In this document: one piece after another, positions 1-11,645 of the stretch
Layout: each line of letters begins with the position of its first letter
How positions within the stretch are numbered: position 1 is the first letter of the stretch
Assembly (NCBI GenBank): GCA_963693085.1
Contig: OY856409.1
Location: 1,614,003,711-1,614,067,710, forward strand
DNA length: 64,000 bases
Source of the DNA: Alisma plantago-aquatica
Lineage: Eukaryota; Streptophyta; Magnoliopsida; Alismatales; Alismataceae
Direction: 5' to 3'
Translations under genes and position numbers: made by a program
Notes under the pieces: generated by a model
What the model was told of the DNA's origin: nothing
What the model saw: only the letters and a program-made list of their open reading frames with translations
Databases searched by the model: none

Positions 1-939
1 AAGAACTCAACATTTAATCTGCATGTATGTAAATCCTGAAGTGTCACCATCACATGATTCACATTAAATCCTACTCGGTCCTAATCTAGGGTTTGGGGTA
101 TTCTCAAGTTTAGTATATGGAATAAGGGTACAAACCCTAATTATATCACACAATTCCTTACTAAAGTTATTAATCCACATTATACACTAGGTGGAACCCT
201 TATTGTCAAGTTAAGCCTTTTAGACCATTTTGAGAAACTACATAAGATTATGCAACTTAGAATTAAGTAGATTAATATTTAAACCCTAATTATCGTATTT
301 GTGACTCAAAACCACTAATCATGATCATAGTTATTTAAAACATATCAAGGACTTGGATTTCATCAAGTTAAACACATAGGGTATAATGAACATCTAAATT
401 TGATCATAGGCATCAATATTATCACAAATTAGATTATTGATTTCTTAACCTTAAATACTCATGTTTATGATCATTATCTTAGAAACTCTAATTACACATT
501 ACCATTATCATTTCCATGATCCTCTTAGATTATCATTATAGTCAACTGTATCATATTATAACACAATAGAAAGGTATTTCATGTATTCAACACTTATAGT
601 TACCAATTCTAGGGTTTCCATATGTTAATTACCACTTAAAAGAGTATTATCCCTAATTTTGAAATAGGAATCATAATTAGGCATCATTGATATTTTATTT
701 ATTTTTCTCATATTTTCGTGATAAACTTTCATATATAACGTCTAATCTAACTTATTGGTTAATTACTACAATTTATACAAAATTAACATCAATTCTCCAA
801 TCATAAAAAGACATGTTAGTTTGTGTCAAATTATCTGAATGAGTCCAATCACTCGTGGGTCTGATCCTGAGCCTCTACACTTGCTCCTCCCTTCCATCCT
901 GCACTTAAGTGGATAGAATGGTACAAAAGATCAAAAGGC
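1..939. other. AT-rich flank, nothing recognised
   Basis: No open frame, repeat terminus or RNA gene could be recognised in this stretch. It is the left genomic flank into which Copia A inserted; its continuation begins at 45465. Confidence 0.6.
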
Positions 940-944
940 CTAAG

Positions 945-3038
945 TTTCGGTATGTATGCCCAGAGAGCCAATCATATTATGATTGGATTGGCTTATGTTT
1001 TAATTGATTTGATAAATATCAACGGCAAGATTCCAATTTATTTTAGCTCAATCAATTATGAGATAAATGATGGAGCAGAATGAATGTCTAAAGAATGAGA
1101 ATAACTCAATGATGTATGTCTTCAGGTCAAGGACTTGAACAATGAGATCATACAGATGCTAAGAGTATGTGCATTCTTGTTATGTCCCTAGTCAGATGTC
1201 ATTGTGTAAGGTTGATAGACAACAATGACACATCAAGACTAGAGTGTGTGTTGGTTGATGACAATGTCTCATTAGTCATGATATATGATATCAAACCAAG
1301 CACATAGATACATGTTGGAGAACAGTGTATCAGACAGGCCCACCATGAGAGTGACACATGGAACCATGACTTGGTAGTGAGAATCATCTCTCATAGGGAT
1401 GGTGGTGATTGTGATTATTATACATGAAATCACGACACTCATCGAATGTGATTCGATACACTTTGACATGATGAAACGCAGTCCTGAAACATGGGTTGTT
1501 ATAAAGGTGATGATTGGGTGGCTTTGACGCATGAGATAGACTCTGAGTGATAGATATGGGATTTGTCCCTCCTAAGGGAGTATGATGTTCATGCCTCTTG
1601 ATAAGCAAGACTGAGAAAGGCAAGAGCATGCACATGTGAATCAATATCTGATATTGATGTCACACATATCTCAGACAATCTGCTCTAGTTCAAGAAACAT
1701 GAATGAACGTTGAAAGGATGACAACTCCATGCCTTGGGTTCATTAGGGATTTCAGAGATAAAGGAATTATACATTCACTGAAACACCAATCACTTATTGT
1801 AGGATTAAAAGTTGTTCTCCAACTTTCCTTTTCACTTGGGTAGCATTGATGTGTGACTAGGTACCGTTCTTTACTTGTGATGTCATAAGCTAGTTATGGA
1901 CATTCACTGCCAATGTGAAATCGGACCTGTAGTGTCACACACAAATGATTAACCTAGAAGAGGAGTTTATCCATGAATGATGTTTGGATTGATTACTAAA
2001 GTGTTTAGGAACTCAATCAAACATTCAATCAATAGACTTGACTCAGAATTATCAAGTTCAAGTGTTGAACCAACTGATTAGAGTGTCAGATTGATTGAGA
2101 ACTGAATTGACTGTGTTTTGTACAATTTGGACCACCAAACAACCAGTTCAATGATTGAACTGATCATCTCATGGTCACTGAGATGCTCACTCCGGTGTAC
2201 CAATTAGTTTAACTAGACCAAAAGAGCAGTGTTGAGTTGTCCTAGTTTGTGAGAAAAATTTTTCATTTCACTTGTTCAATTTGATAGAGACAAGAATTAA
2301 TCTTTGCAATAATTAGATACAAAAAAGGAAAGTCAATTGCAGGCAGGCCTGGGAAGTGAAACGACTAGTTCACTGGGTGAACCGATCGACTCACCTTCCC
2401 AAATGACTGGTTCTCCTACCGCAGTGCAAATTTCCCATGGAAATTCTGAACCCTTCTACTCCCACACAAATTGGGAACCCTGACCCTTCCCTCTACTATA
2501 AATAGAGGGGTACAAGGGGCTTCTCCAGAGACACAACTCAGAACATCAATTTCTCTACAAAGTTGTTGTCTACTCTGGTTGTGGTAACCGAAAGAGCCCA
2601 CAAAAATTCTACCCATCCATGGAGGAACATCGAGGGAAAGAAAACTATAGAAAAGTGACTAGTTGAAGGAGAGTGTGTTGGTGACTAGTATGCAAAAAAA
2701 GGAGACAACTCCTTCTAGTTAGTTCTTCAGGATGACTAGAGTTCCTGGTAGTCTATGTGGACTATCTATAGCGGCAGGAGACTTCTTCCACTAATGAGGA
2801 TGACAGTCAACCATAATCTGGGTCAAGACCAGGAGTTGTACAGACGTCGTCAAAGATAGGTTGTTGAAGAATGTACTTGTTGCAAGGTATAGTCGATGAG
2901 CAAGCCATAGGATCAGGTATAGCTCGCTGAAACCATCCTTCTCATTATATAGATGTTGATGCGATCTACTAGTTATGGGTTTATGGTCAAGTAAATTTTT
3001 TATTTCCACTGCCTACTTCGACCACATAAAACCCAATA
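945..3038 (+). repeat. 5' LTR of Copia A
   Basis: This matches 43377-45459 along its whole length, with many substitutions. A block near 2020-2060 is missing from the 3' copy. The 3' copy carries a short tandem duplication of a word like AAATGACTGGTTC (about 44803-44834) that is single here. The start is set by the TSD and by alignment to the 3' copy. Confidence 0.88.
2497..2506 (+). promoter_or_regulatory. TATA box of Copia A 5' LTR
   Basis: TATAAATAGA lies about 540 bp before the LTR end, a usual position for a plant LTR promoter. The matching site in the 3' LTR, near 44918, reads CATAAATAG, so the downstream copy has lost the first base of its TATA. Confidence 0.6.
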
Positions 3039-3039
3039 G

Positions 3040-3052
3040 TGGTATCAGAGCC
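3040..3052 (+). other. Primer-binding site of Copia A (tRNA-Met type)
   Basis: TGGTATCAGAGCC begins one base after the LTR. This is complementary to the 3' end of initiator tRNA-Met, the primer used by most plant Copia elements. Confidence 0.85.
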
Positions 3053-4403
3053 ACATCAATACTCTATGCTTTAGGATAATCAATATGATCGAATTTTCAT
3101 TTTACCGTATTTTATTTAACACATATGATGTGAATATTTAAATGACTAATGTGAATATCCTATTAATACCATATGATCCCAACCTAATATATACATATAT
3201 GATATGGTATATATATGCAATCGATATGTGTCGCCCTAACATGGTTTTGGTAGTGGATTTGTAGCATGGTTATGGCCTATAAACCTTATGTGCATGTGTT
3301 TGGTTGGTTATGATTGTTTGCATCTTGGTCTGCGCACCGAGCCCTCTTCTTCTATTATGAATGTAACTAAAGATAAATCAAGATTCTCTTCTACCTTTTC
3401 TCCCCTCGAATGTGACTCGAGGCTTCACAAAGATTATGTAAAATAGTAGCTTTATTTCTTGTTACGACGAAGACTGAAGATGACCACTTGATGGACTTAA
3501 ATGACTGACTGAGGAGCAGTTGGTGGACCGATGAGAAGCTCAAATGATCCATCCATCTGGAGGAGCTAGACGACCGGCTGGTGGAGACCAAATGACCGGC
3601 CAAGAGGCGAGTCGACCGGTTCAAAGGTTGAACTAGTCAACCTAGATTGGCAAGAACAGATCTTCATCAATAACAGGCTCCATGTGATGTAGACCTTAGA
3701 TGACCGTAGTTCCTTTTGTCTCTAAGAAACTACAATAGGTTGACCATAATCATCTCTTTATCATTATTACATGTTTTCATTTTTGTGATATATCATGCAT
3801 ATGATATGTACTATATATGTGGTGATTGGATACATATATTCATATATAAGCATATTAAAACCCCTCAACAAACATATTAAGTTGAAGATGCCTTCCAAAA
3901 GCAGAACACATGAAAAACTTGATCGACTGAGTTTGGGCATGCCATAGTGTGGTTCTCTACCTATCTCGTGGAAGTGTGATGGTGAATATGTGGGTCTTCT
4001 CTAGAAGGGTGCGTATTCATTGTGTTGGCATTTGGGTTGGACTTAACAAGGTGAACTTGATCGGATCAAGCACCTTAAGGCATAAAGATGAACATGACAG
4101 GGAGTTGCGCATGACAACTATCAAGAGTTGCATATGATACAATTGGTAAAGGTTGCCTACCTAAAAGACTCTAGTTGTGGATGACATCCCTAGCTGGTAC
4201 ATGGCTTAGATGAAATCAGGATCTTTCTCACTAGAAGATTGTACTCTACAATCTTCTGAATTGATAATTGGAGTTATCAATTTGAGATAAAATAGTGAGA
4301 AGTGAACATTATTTAAAGACCTAATTAAACATCGTCAATTTTTAAATCAAATCAAATTAAAAGAGTTTTGGACTAAAATTGCAAAATTTCCTTTTGTAGA
4401 ATA
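3053..4403 (+). other. Leader of Copia A between primer site and gag
   Basis: About 1.35 kb is AT-rich with no sustained reading frame. It holds short repeats of the word GACCGG (for example 3570-3620). The short open frame at 3949-4137 has no recognisable domain. Confidence 0.5.
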
Positions 4404-5278
4404 AATGGCTACCAACATCAATCACTTTTCATTGTAATCAGTCCTTGAGAAGGACAAGCTAAATGGGAACAATTTCCACAACTGGTTTAGGACATTGAGA
4501 ATTTTTCTCACTCAAAGAGTGAAAGATCTATGTCCTAGATACACCACAGCCAGAAGAACCCACTCCCACTACACCAAAGGATGAAAGGGATGCTTACAGA
4601 AAGCATGTTGAGGATGCCATTGATGTGAAGTGTTTGATGTTGTGCTCAATGAACTATGAGTTACAGAGACAACATCAGAACATGGACGTCATTGATATGG
4701 TTCAACATCTCAAGAACATGTATCTAGACCAAGCACGAAAAGAGAGATATGATGTCTCTAAGGCACTATTCGAGTGTGTCATGGTACAAGGAGATCCAGT
4801 AGGCCTTCACACACTCAAGATGATTGGGTATGTGAAGAACCTAACTCGACTGGGATTTCCTTTGAGCCAAGAGTTGGAAATTGATGTGATACTGTAATTG
4901 TTTCTAGAATCCTACAATCAATTTGTGATGAACTACAACATGAAAAACTTTGACAGGCCATTGACAGAGTTGTTGGAAATGTTGAGGACAGCCGAGGCAC
5001 AGATGAAGAAAGGCAAACCCAAATTTGTGATGATGATCAATAGAAAGAAGGGAAAGTCTAAAGGCAAGGGCAAGGGAAAAGCAAAGAAAGGTTCTGATGC
5101 TAGCCGACAACCCAAGTCTTCTTCAACACTCAAAGCCAAGGGAGGGGTGAACAAGGGAGGCAAATGTCACCATTTTCAAGATCCAAGACATTGGAAAAGA
5201 AATTTCCCTCTCTACATAGATGAACTGAAGAAGAAGAATGAGGGGATGGAACTCTCCAGCTCATGTATTATGAAATAA
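4404..5278 (+). pseudogene. Copia A gag remnant
   Basis: A UBN2-type Copia Gag (capsid and nucleocapsid) is recognisable. The start (MATNI) at 4404 leads into a decayed N-terminus, where words such as LNGNNFHNWFRTLRI mark the beginning of the domain. The clear part is 4625-5278, two stretches in one frame separated by a TAA at 4895-4897 where a glutamine codon is expected. The C-terminal third is Lys/Gly-rich and ends in a damaged zinc knuckle (CHHFQDPRHWKRNF), in which the second and last cysteines of CX2CX4HX4C are lost. Frameshifts lie near 4550-4620. It cannot make a working Gag. Confidence 0.8.
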
Positions 5279-6010
5279 ACTTAAATTATTCTTTATCTTA
5301 GGTATATGATACCAAGATATAGATATGACATATATGATGTGTTGGATCTGAAAAGAATTAATGTCCTTTATGAAAGTACCAAGAAGGAACACTAATCAAT
5401 ATTCGATCAAGTGTTGCTGGCATAGATAGAAGTACCTTTTAGTTTATTTCATCCTAAAGGGCATGCAATAGAGTTATGAACTGCTATTTCATTTTTCAAA
5501 TAAATAGAAACACTTTATTTCTGCATCTTGTAATGACAAGGATGTCTATCAATAAAGTTCATGTTTCAATTTCTAAGATATGAACTTTTATGGCAATGCA
5601 TTACTTATCTTGTGGTACTTGATATGCGTGAGATAAAATAAATAATACCTAAAAGTTATTGATGACTCAAAGAATTAATTAGCATTATCCTCTAAACAAA
5701 TAAATGAGAAATTCATCTCTAGGCTCCATGTTGATGGATAAAGCTAGACTCTCTTGGTTAATGAACCATTAAAAGACATGAATTTCTTATCTATTGGACA
5801 TGATGACAAGTCAATCTTCACTAGATGTAGTGGGAGAATGACTATTCTATTAGGTATAATACATATTGTTGTATATACATACCTATTGGAGTAAATTCTA
5901 TTACTTTAGATATGGTATTTAATGAAATACCAATATGAATATCTTGAAATGTTCAAGAATATCAGAAATCAAGAACAAATTTGGTAAAAATATTAATTCT
6001 TTGATATGAT
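5279..6010 (+). pseudogene. Copia A protease/integrase remnant, cut by Athila
   Basis: Scattered Copia pol words remain among stops. The last 60 bases read ISEIKNKFGKNINSLI, which corresponds to the stretch just before the second catalytic Asp of the Copia integrase core. The reading resumes at 29107 beyond the Athila insertion. The insertion therefore hit the integrase catalytic domain. No protease motif could be pinned down. Confidence 0.6.
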
Positions 6011-7624
6011 TGACGTGTATTTTACTACGCGCTAAAACGCAAGTATACGCGTCGAGTAATATAGGCCTTGTGAGGCCCGAGTCGAACTCAGGGATACGTG
6101 AATTATTGGAGACTTCTACTAACTAATCGCAATCAGCTAGACCGATTAACAAAGTAGGGTTTTGTGTTCAAATTAAAAAGAAAATAAAAATCAAACAAAG
6201 AAAACAATCGATTAAAGGTTAATTTAATCAACTCAAAGGGATATCTTTAGGATGGCGGTTTCACCGCGGGTCAACATTGTATTAGATTTCATATAATTCC
6301 TCACACTTCTCTCTCTATCCGGGTAGTGGCCTGAAATGAGAATTACCCACTGTCGTGGTGTAATCCACTACTTAGATTTAGGTTGATTCCATCGTCATAG
6401 TAATCATTCCCCTAAACTAAGCGCATTAAGATCGGTCCCTCAGTTCCCACCATTAATTTTACAACTCCTTTGTCAAGGGTTTTATTAATTAATGTAGAAT
6501 TCGTCTCTTTTCAACCGTTAATCCTTCTGTCGAAGTGATTAAGGGCATTAATTTATTATTATGGTGATCAAACATAACAATAGCAATAGAGAAAACGAAT
6601 TTATACCACAGATATGAGAGAAAAATATGAATTATCAATATAAAATCATCATACAATGTATCCCCGGGCTACTCCCGGTCCTAAAGATTGAGGGTTTTAG
6701 CCTCTCATGTTCATCTTACACGAATACATGGTAGAAATTGGGGAATTCATAAGAAAAACGTGAAATAAATGGGAAAACCCCTGAATGGAGAAGAACCGGT
6801 GGATCCTTGGCGTAGAACACAAGCTTTCCCCGCCTGTCGGTGGTGGAAATTGTCTTCGGCAGCGTCCGAATCACCCGGGATGAGCTTCTCGGCCTCCGTT
6901 CTCCTTTCTCTCCTCCTCGGCACTCGTGCAAAACCAAAAACGAGATCCCTCTTCTAGGCGGCCGTCATTAGGTATAAGTCCCTAATTAGGTCGTCAAATA
7001 ATGACAGCCGTCCGATTGATATCAAAACAGATCCAACGCATATCTGCCGGCATCGATACCATCGACGCGGGTCGATGGTATCGACCCAGCAGATTAGCTG
7101 CAACTTTCCTTTCTTTTATTCTGAGCGTCTGTGGTGATCTCGATACCATCGACTGGGATGTCGATGGTATCGACTCCTGTAGCGTCGGTTTTGTCTTCTA
7201 GCGACGCTGTAGCTCTCCTCGAGTCGATGGCATCGACTTGCGTCGATGGTATCGACTTCATCCTTGCCAGCAACCTGGAGACATCTTGATGCCATCGACA
7301 TGGGTGTCGATGGTATCGACTCTGTATTGCTCTTCTCGGCTGACAACCTGTGGCTTGGTCGATGGTATCAACATCCGTCGATGGTATCGACGGATGCAGA
7401 TACTTGTTTTTCCTGAAATTGCACAACAAGACCGAATAAATCCACACGATTTATGATAAGATGATCAATAATGCTTAAAATAATGAAATAAAGGGGATTT
7501 GATATAAAATGATGGCAAAGACCAAATTAAGTGAATTATGCGATATTATCCATGAAAATGAGTAATTAAGGCACAAAACACATATGAAATCGGTCTATAA
7601 ATGCAACTCAAAATCATCGCATCA
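6011..7624 (-). repeat. 3' LTR of the Athila element
   Basis: This is identical in length to the copy at 27493-29106, with about 20 point differences by eye. On the + strand it begins TGACGTGTATTT and ends CATCGCATCA. U3 in element orientation starts at 7624 and contains the dyad array at 7051-7391. Open frames in it, such as 7001-7201, recur in the other LTR and in other frames and are not genes. Confidence 0.95.
7051..7391. repeat. Dyad array in U3 of the 3' LTR (5 pairs)
   Basis: There are ten copies of a 15-bp unit, GTCGATGGTATCGAC or its complement GTCGATACCATCGAC, some with one or two changes. They are arranged as five pairs with spacers of 4, 6, 4, 6 and 4 bp. Each unit is itself a 6-bp inverted repeat (GTCGAT/ATCGAC) around GGT or ACC. 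Pairs lie roughly 70-90 bp apart. Confidence 0.95.
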
Positions 7625-7643
7625 AACTCCCCTAAGCTTAAAC
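7625..7643 (-). other. Polypurine tract of the Athila element
   Basis: Directly adjoining the 3' LTR, the - strand reads AAGCTTAGGGGAGTT. This is the purine-rich plus-strand primer expected at this place. Confidence 0.8.
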
Positions 7644-7644
7644 A

Positions 7645-7662
7645 TTGCTCGCCCTCGAGCAA
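7645..7662 (-). other. Perfect hairpin beside the polypurine tract
   Basis: TTGCTCG-CCCT-CGAGCAA forms a 7-bp stem with a 4-base loop, two bases from the purine tract. Its role is unknown; I recall related words beside the purine tract of other Athila elements. Confidence 0.65.
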
Positions 7663-9233
7663 CTAATCCTTAGAATAGAATTGCGAATGTCAACTAACAA
7701 TCAATATACAAACCCCCATCACCCATGACTCCCACTGGACGTTCTCAAACTGGCCTTTCCTAATCACAGAACAGTAATTACCCTATAGGAGACAATAATC
7801 ATAAATAAAAGAAATTATCCTTCAAACCGATGAACACTATCACATAAGGCAGTTAACATAATAAAGTTCGCCGATTCAGCCATGGTGCATCTTGTGATAG
7901 CCTAAACTACGTTGCTCGCCCTAACTACCATCTACATGGAAGCCGTCCTCCTTATACACATGAGTGAGGAGAATATCACGGTGGACTACCAATCCGAGCA
8001 ACGGGTGGATGGAATGGGTGGTTCATGGAAGAATTTAGAAGCATTACACAGTTTCAGTATGCATATGACAAAATGCCCTAAATGATGCGACTGCACATTA
8101 AGAATGCCCTACTGCCTAAAATTGGGTGGAATGATACATGCACTAACTTTCTACCTCAAAGTGAGATAGAAATATACTCAAGCCACATCCTGTACTCAAT
8201 TCCCTTGTTCTGCAAGTGATATCATTCCTTTCTCCCTCTTATTCCTTTTCTTTCCAACTCTCCTTTTTTTTTCTAACATTTTTTTTTCATGTTTTCAGAA
8301 TTTTTTTTTCTTCTTTTTTTTTTTGCCCATATATCCATAATTGCTTAGAGATACATGTATAAGGCCATTTTCTTTCCAATTGGAGATCTTTGCTTTATTT
8401 CGAGGGTATGGAACAAATTAGATCACCTATTTAGGAAAACTGAGATACATGGTGTGCTTATGCATGAAAATCATGAAATTGTGAGTGCAACTACATGACA
8501 TGCACCTAAGGGTAATGTGCATGTATCACTATATATTTTTTTTTCATTCTATGCAAAAACATGAAAATAACAATGCAAAACCTATCTACATGCCATGCAC
8601 ACAAAAGAAATTGAAACTGCACTTTACTTCCAATTCTTGGGTGGATTATAGGAAATGGGGTGGAATGATCACAAGCTTAAGTGACTGAACCTTAGAAGAA
8701 AATTATGTGTCCCTCCCTACTGACATGTGTAGTAGTTTAAAGGGTTCGTTCTCTTACATCTGATTAAGGTCTCATTACCATTTGATTAGGTTAGGCTCAA
8801 ACAACCGTTACTATCCACTTTCCATGAGTCAAAGGGGTGTGGGTATGACATATTGCTTCAAAGTTGACATAATCAATCATTTTCATAGAATAAGTTCCCC
8901 AGGGACAACCAAGTAAAGCTATCCAAATGACACAGAAAAATTTTAAAATTCCCTTAATATCCCATGAAAACAGCAAGATGACAATTTTTTAAGACATCCA
9001 CGATTACACTAGATAGATGTGGATCCTAAACAAACACTAAAATTGCAAGAACAAATAACAAAGCAGAAACTAAAAACAACTAAAGAAAAGATAAAAGATA
9101 GAGCTGTTCCAGTCACCCCCCTAAGCTTGAATCCGACTATGGCCTCATAGTCAAAGACTAACTTAAGGGTGGAACAGTGATACCCTGATCAATCTTGCGG
9201 AGGCGGTGGTGGGTATTGTGGTGCCGTAGGATC
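7663..9233 (-). other. Athila 3' untranslated region with a second purine tract
   Basis: About 1.6 kb lies between the extra ORF and the 3' LTR with no coding frame. It includes T-rich low-complexity sequence at 8265-8330. At 9115-9132 the - strand reads ATTCAAGCTTAGGGGGGT, a second copy of the AAGCTTAGGGG core found at the real polypurine tract. It lies about 100 bp after the stop of the extra ORF. Confidence 0.7.
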
Positions 9234-10772
9234 TCAAGACGGGTACTCCCCCTGGAAGCTTGGATCATATTGGGTCCTCGGCGGAGGCTGTGGATAGCCT
9301 CCAAAGTAGTCTTGACTCCAGTAATGGTCAAAGAAGGGCTCCTGTTGCGTCTCTATCCGCTGCAACCGGTTGTGCATTTGTTCTTGGTTGGCGAGGATGA
9401 GCCGCTCGTTCTCGAACATAGCCCTTTGATTATCAAGCAACCGGCCCGTTGTCTCATGGATGTCGGTATACAAAGCCATATGCTGGTGCTGCGTCTGCTG
9501 GATGTCCTGCAGCATGGTATACATCCCTTGCATGGAGTAGGGATCCGCAGCTGGCTGCTCTTGCTGTGGTGATGGCGGTGGGGGCTGAGATGATGAAGAT
9601 GCACCCGGGTGCATCCTAGGATGCTTCTTTGGTGCCACGCGTGCTCGAAGAGGTGTGAAAGCCTCCTCGTCTTCCTCGGCCTTGCCTTCTTGGTCTTCAC
9701 CTCCGCCTTCTTCTTCGGAGGACTCGATGGCTATGATGGGCCATCGGAAATGCTGCTTGCCCTCGATGTGGAAGACGTCATCCGGCAGGGATGCCTCCTG
9801 GTAAGCTTGGTTGACGTGGCAATGAGCGTACGCCAACCCATCCCGGATAAGAATGAGGTTTGAACGGTGCAAGTGTTGCACGTTCACCTTACTCCGCGTA
9901 GAAATCGGAGTCATGGACTGAAAGTTCAGCCCCAAGTAAAGCGCCAACCTGGTGACCAAACCACCAAAATGGATTGGAGCCTTCCTTGTGCTCCACTTCA
10001 CCGCCATGACGCACTGTAACCAGAATGCTCCCCAGTTGCACTCTTGACGTTTCAGGAGTGCGTAAAGAAAGAACAAGTCACTCTCCTGAAACTTGCTCAA
10101 AGCAAGATCGCTCCGAGCGAAGAAGGTCAAGCTCAGCATCCTATGCAAGACCCGGACGAACGGGTGCTCAAAATCCGCTACCGCGGCATTGTGGTAGCTC
10201 ACGGTCTTCCCTGCCGGCACTGTAACTAGCTCGGCGAAGATTTTGTCGTAGTCGGTGCGGGCGTCGGGGCGTCGGTGATCGTGGCGGCTGTGGTTCCAGT
10301 TGAAGATGTCGTTGAACTGCTTCAACGTGACGTTGTAATTGTTGTTGAAGAGTCGGAAGGACACCCTTCCCTGGATCCACGTCTGGTCTGATGGTACCAC
10401 GTCATTTGGTACGACGCAGATATCAAGAGACGCCATGAACTCGGCCACCAGTTCCTTGTATGTGGGCCATTCGCCGAAAAACGGCTGCCCATCCGCATGA
10501 CAGTCCATCTCATACAAGCGATTGGTGTGCCGCGCTTGCCCGGCCAACACATAGGCCAAGTTGGCCTCGAATCCCAGCTCCCTGATCATTCCCCGGTCCA
10601 CATCCCGGGTGGCCTCGAACTTCCGCTTCATTATCTCCTCGTATACCTTCCTTGCCTCCATGTTGGCGTGAATAAGGCGTGGACGAGAGATGGAAGTGGT
10701 TGGAGGAGGAACAAACTCCTCGATCTCCATGGGGTGCGCGCTTGATGAAGATGCTCCGCCCGTATGCACCAT
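9234..10772 (-). CDS. Extra ORF of the Athila element (ATHILA ORF-1/plant transposon protein type)
   Basis: This uninterrupted 512-codon frame lies after pol, in the position of the env-like gene of some Athila elements. I recognise a layout like the ATHILA ORF-1/'putative plant transposon protein' families. An N-terminal Ser-rich tail (MVHTGGASSSS) precedes a conserved region at about residues 40-330 (LVAEFMASLDIC, VSFRLFNNNYNVTLKQFNDI, FNWN). An acidic patch (EEEGGGEDQEGKAEEDEEA) follows at about 350-370. The C-terminus is Gln-rich with a probable coiled coil and a Pro/Tyr-rich end. I see no signal peptide or membrane segment, so an envelope role is not supported. The start codon is the first ATG after the dyad array and TATA-like box. 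The first four residues match those of Gag. The biochemical function is unknown. Confidence 0.8.
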   Translation of the reverse strand: MVHTGGASSSSAHPMEIEEFVPPPTTSISRPRLIHANMEARKVYEEIMKRKFEATRDVDRGMIRELGFEANLAYVLAGQARHTNRLYEMDCHADGQPFFGEWPTYKELVAEFMASLDICVVPNDVVPSDQTWIQGRVSFRLFNNNYNVTLKQFNDIFNWNHSRHDHRRPDARTDYDKIFAELVTVPAGKTVSYHNAAVADFEHPFVRVLHRMLSLTFFARSDLALSKFQESDLFFLYALLKRQECNWGAFWLQCVMAVKWSTRKAPIHFGGLVTRLALYLGLNFQSMTPISTRSKVNVQHLHRSNLILIRDGLAYAHCHVNQAYQEASLPDDVFHIEGKQHFRWPIIAIESSEEEGGGEDQEGKAEEDEEAFTPLRARVAPKKHPRMHPGASSSSQPPPPSPQQEQPAADPYSMQGMYTMLQDIQQTQHQHMALYTDIHETTGRLLDNQRAMFENERLILANQEQMHNRLQRIETQQEPFFDHYWSQDYFGGYPQPPPRTQYDPSFQGEYPS

Positions 10773-10954
10773 GATTGCGAGAAGAATGAGTTTGGGAGAA
10801 AAGAGCTCGGTGAAGATGGAGAGAAATTCTCCGCTCGGTGAAGATCTTCACTCGATGACGCTTCTCCGCAGGTGTAGAGGGCTCGGGGGAGTGCTCGGCG
10901 CAATGGGAGATACTTGCTCTGAGGGTGTGATGTCATATGACGTTGCAAGTCCCC

Positions 10955-10961
10955 TTAAATA
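10955..10961 (-). promoter_or_regulatory. TATA-like box upstream of the Athila extra ORF
   Basis: The - strand reads CTATTTAAGG here. It lies about 185 bp before the ATG at 10772 and just downstream, in ORF orientation, of the dyad array at 10988-11532. A start some 30 bp on would give a leader of about 150 nt. That it is a promoter is inference. Confidence 0.4.
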
Positions 10962-10987
10962 GACTTGATCGGCGGCCCTGTTGACCC

Positions 10988-11532
10988 GTCGATACCATCG
11001 ACGCGGGTCGATGGTATCGACACGTCTCGCGGGTAGCCGCATCTGTCGCTGGTATCGACGGCTGACGTTTGCTGGATCGAGAAACCCGGATCGCTGACGG
11101 GTCGATACCATCGACAGAAGTCGATGGTATCGACGCAGCACCCGGATCGCTGACGTGGCAGTTGCGATCGTCGTCGATGTCTTCATGCGGATTGGTGACA
11201 TGTCCGTCGATGCCATCGACGGGTGTCGATGGTATCGACTTGCTTTTATTGCGACACCTCCGTTTATTGCATTCAACCTGTGATGATGTCGATACCATCG
11301 ACGAGGCCGTCGATGGTATCGAGTTGACTGAGCAAAATTCGTCTGAATATCTCCAGAGATCTCGATGGTATCGACTGGGATGTCGATACCATCGACACTT
11401 TTATTGCGACCTGCCTGTGACCATGTCGATGCCATCGACGGGGCCGTCGATGGTATCGACGCAGTGCAATTTCTGCTGGTGTCAACCGGAACCCATGTCG
11501 ATACCATCGACTGATGTGTCGATGGTATCGAC
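10988..11532. repeat. Internal dyad array upstream of the extra ORF (7 pairs + 1 single)
   Basis: Fifteen copies of the same 15-bp dyad as in the LTRs occur: seven pairs with spacers of 4, 4, 4, 6, 6, 6 and 6 bp, plus a lone unit near 11044 (GTCGCTGGTATCGAC). The first pair matches the first LTR pair, spacer included. Words between units also repeat (TTTTATTGCGAC near 11240 and 11400; CCCGGATCGCTGACG near 11087 and 11142), so the array grew by duplication. Long open frames crossing it (such as 10848-11597 on the - strand, full of VDGID) exist because the unit lacks stops in most frames. Confidence 0.95.
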
Positions 11533-11645
11533 CCTGCCTGTTCCTGCACATTTAACAAACAGATCAAGGTATCATTTTTAAACGAAAAATTAAACAAAAT
11601 AAAAGCAAACTACACCTAACATTAAACTATCCTAATGTACCAATG

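Noticed and set aside
9234..10772. Envelope protein call for the extra ORF
   Set aside because: No signal peptide, hydrophobic membrane segment or glycoprotein pattern is visible; only its position is env-like.
7051..11532. CRISPR-like array of short spaced repeats
   Set aside because: The units are dyads, spacers are 4 or 6 bp within pairs and irregular between pairs, there are no cas genes, and the array lies in a plant retrotransposon.
10848..11597. 249-codon - strand frame rich in VDGID/DTID-like repeats
   Set aside because: The 15-bp unit has few stops in any frame, and similar peptides appear on both strands; the frame is a by-product of the array.
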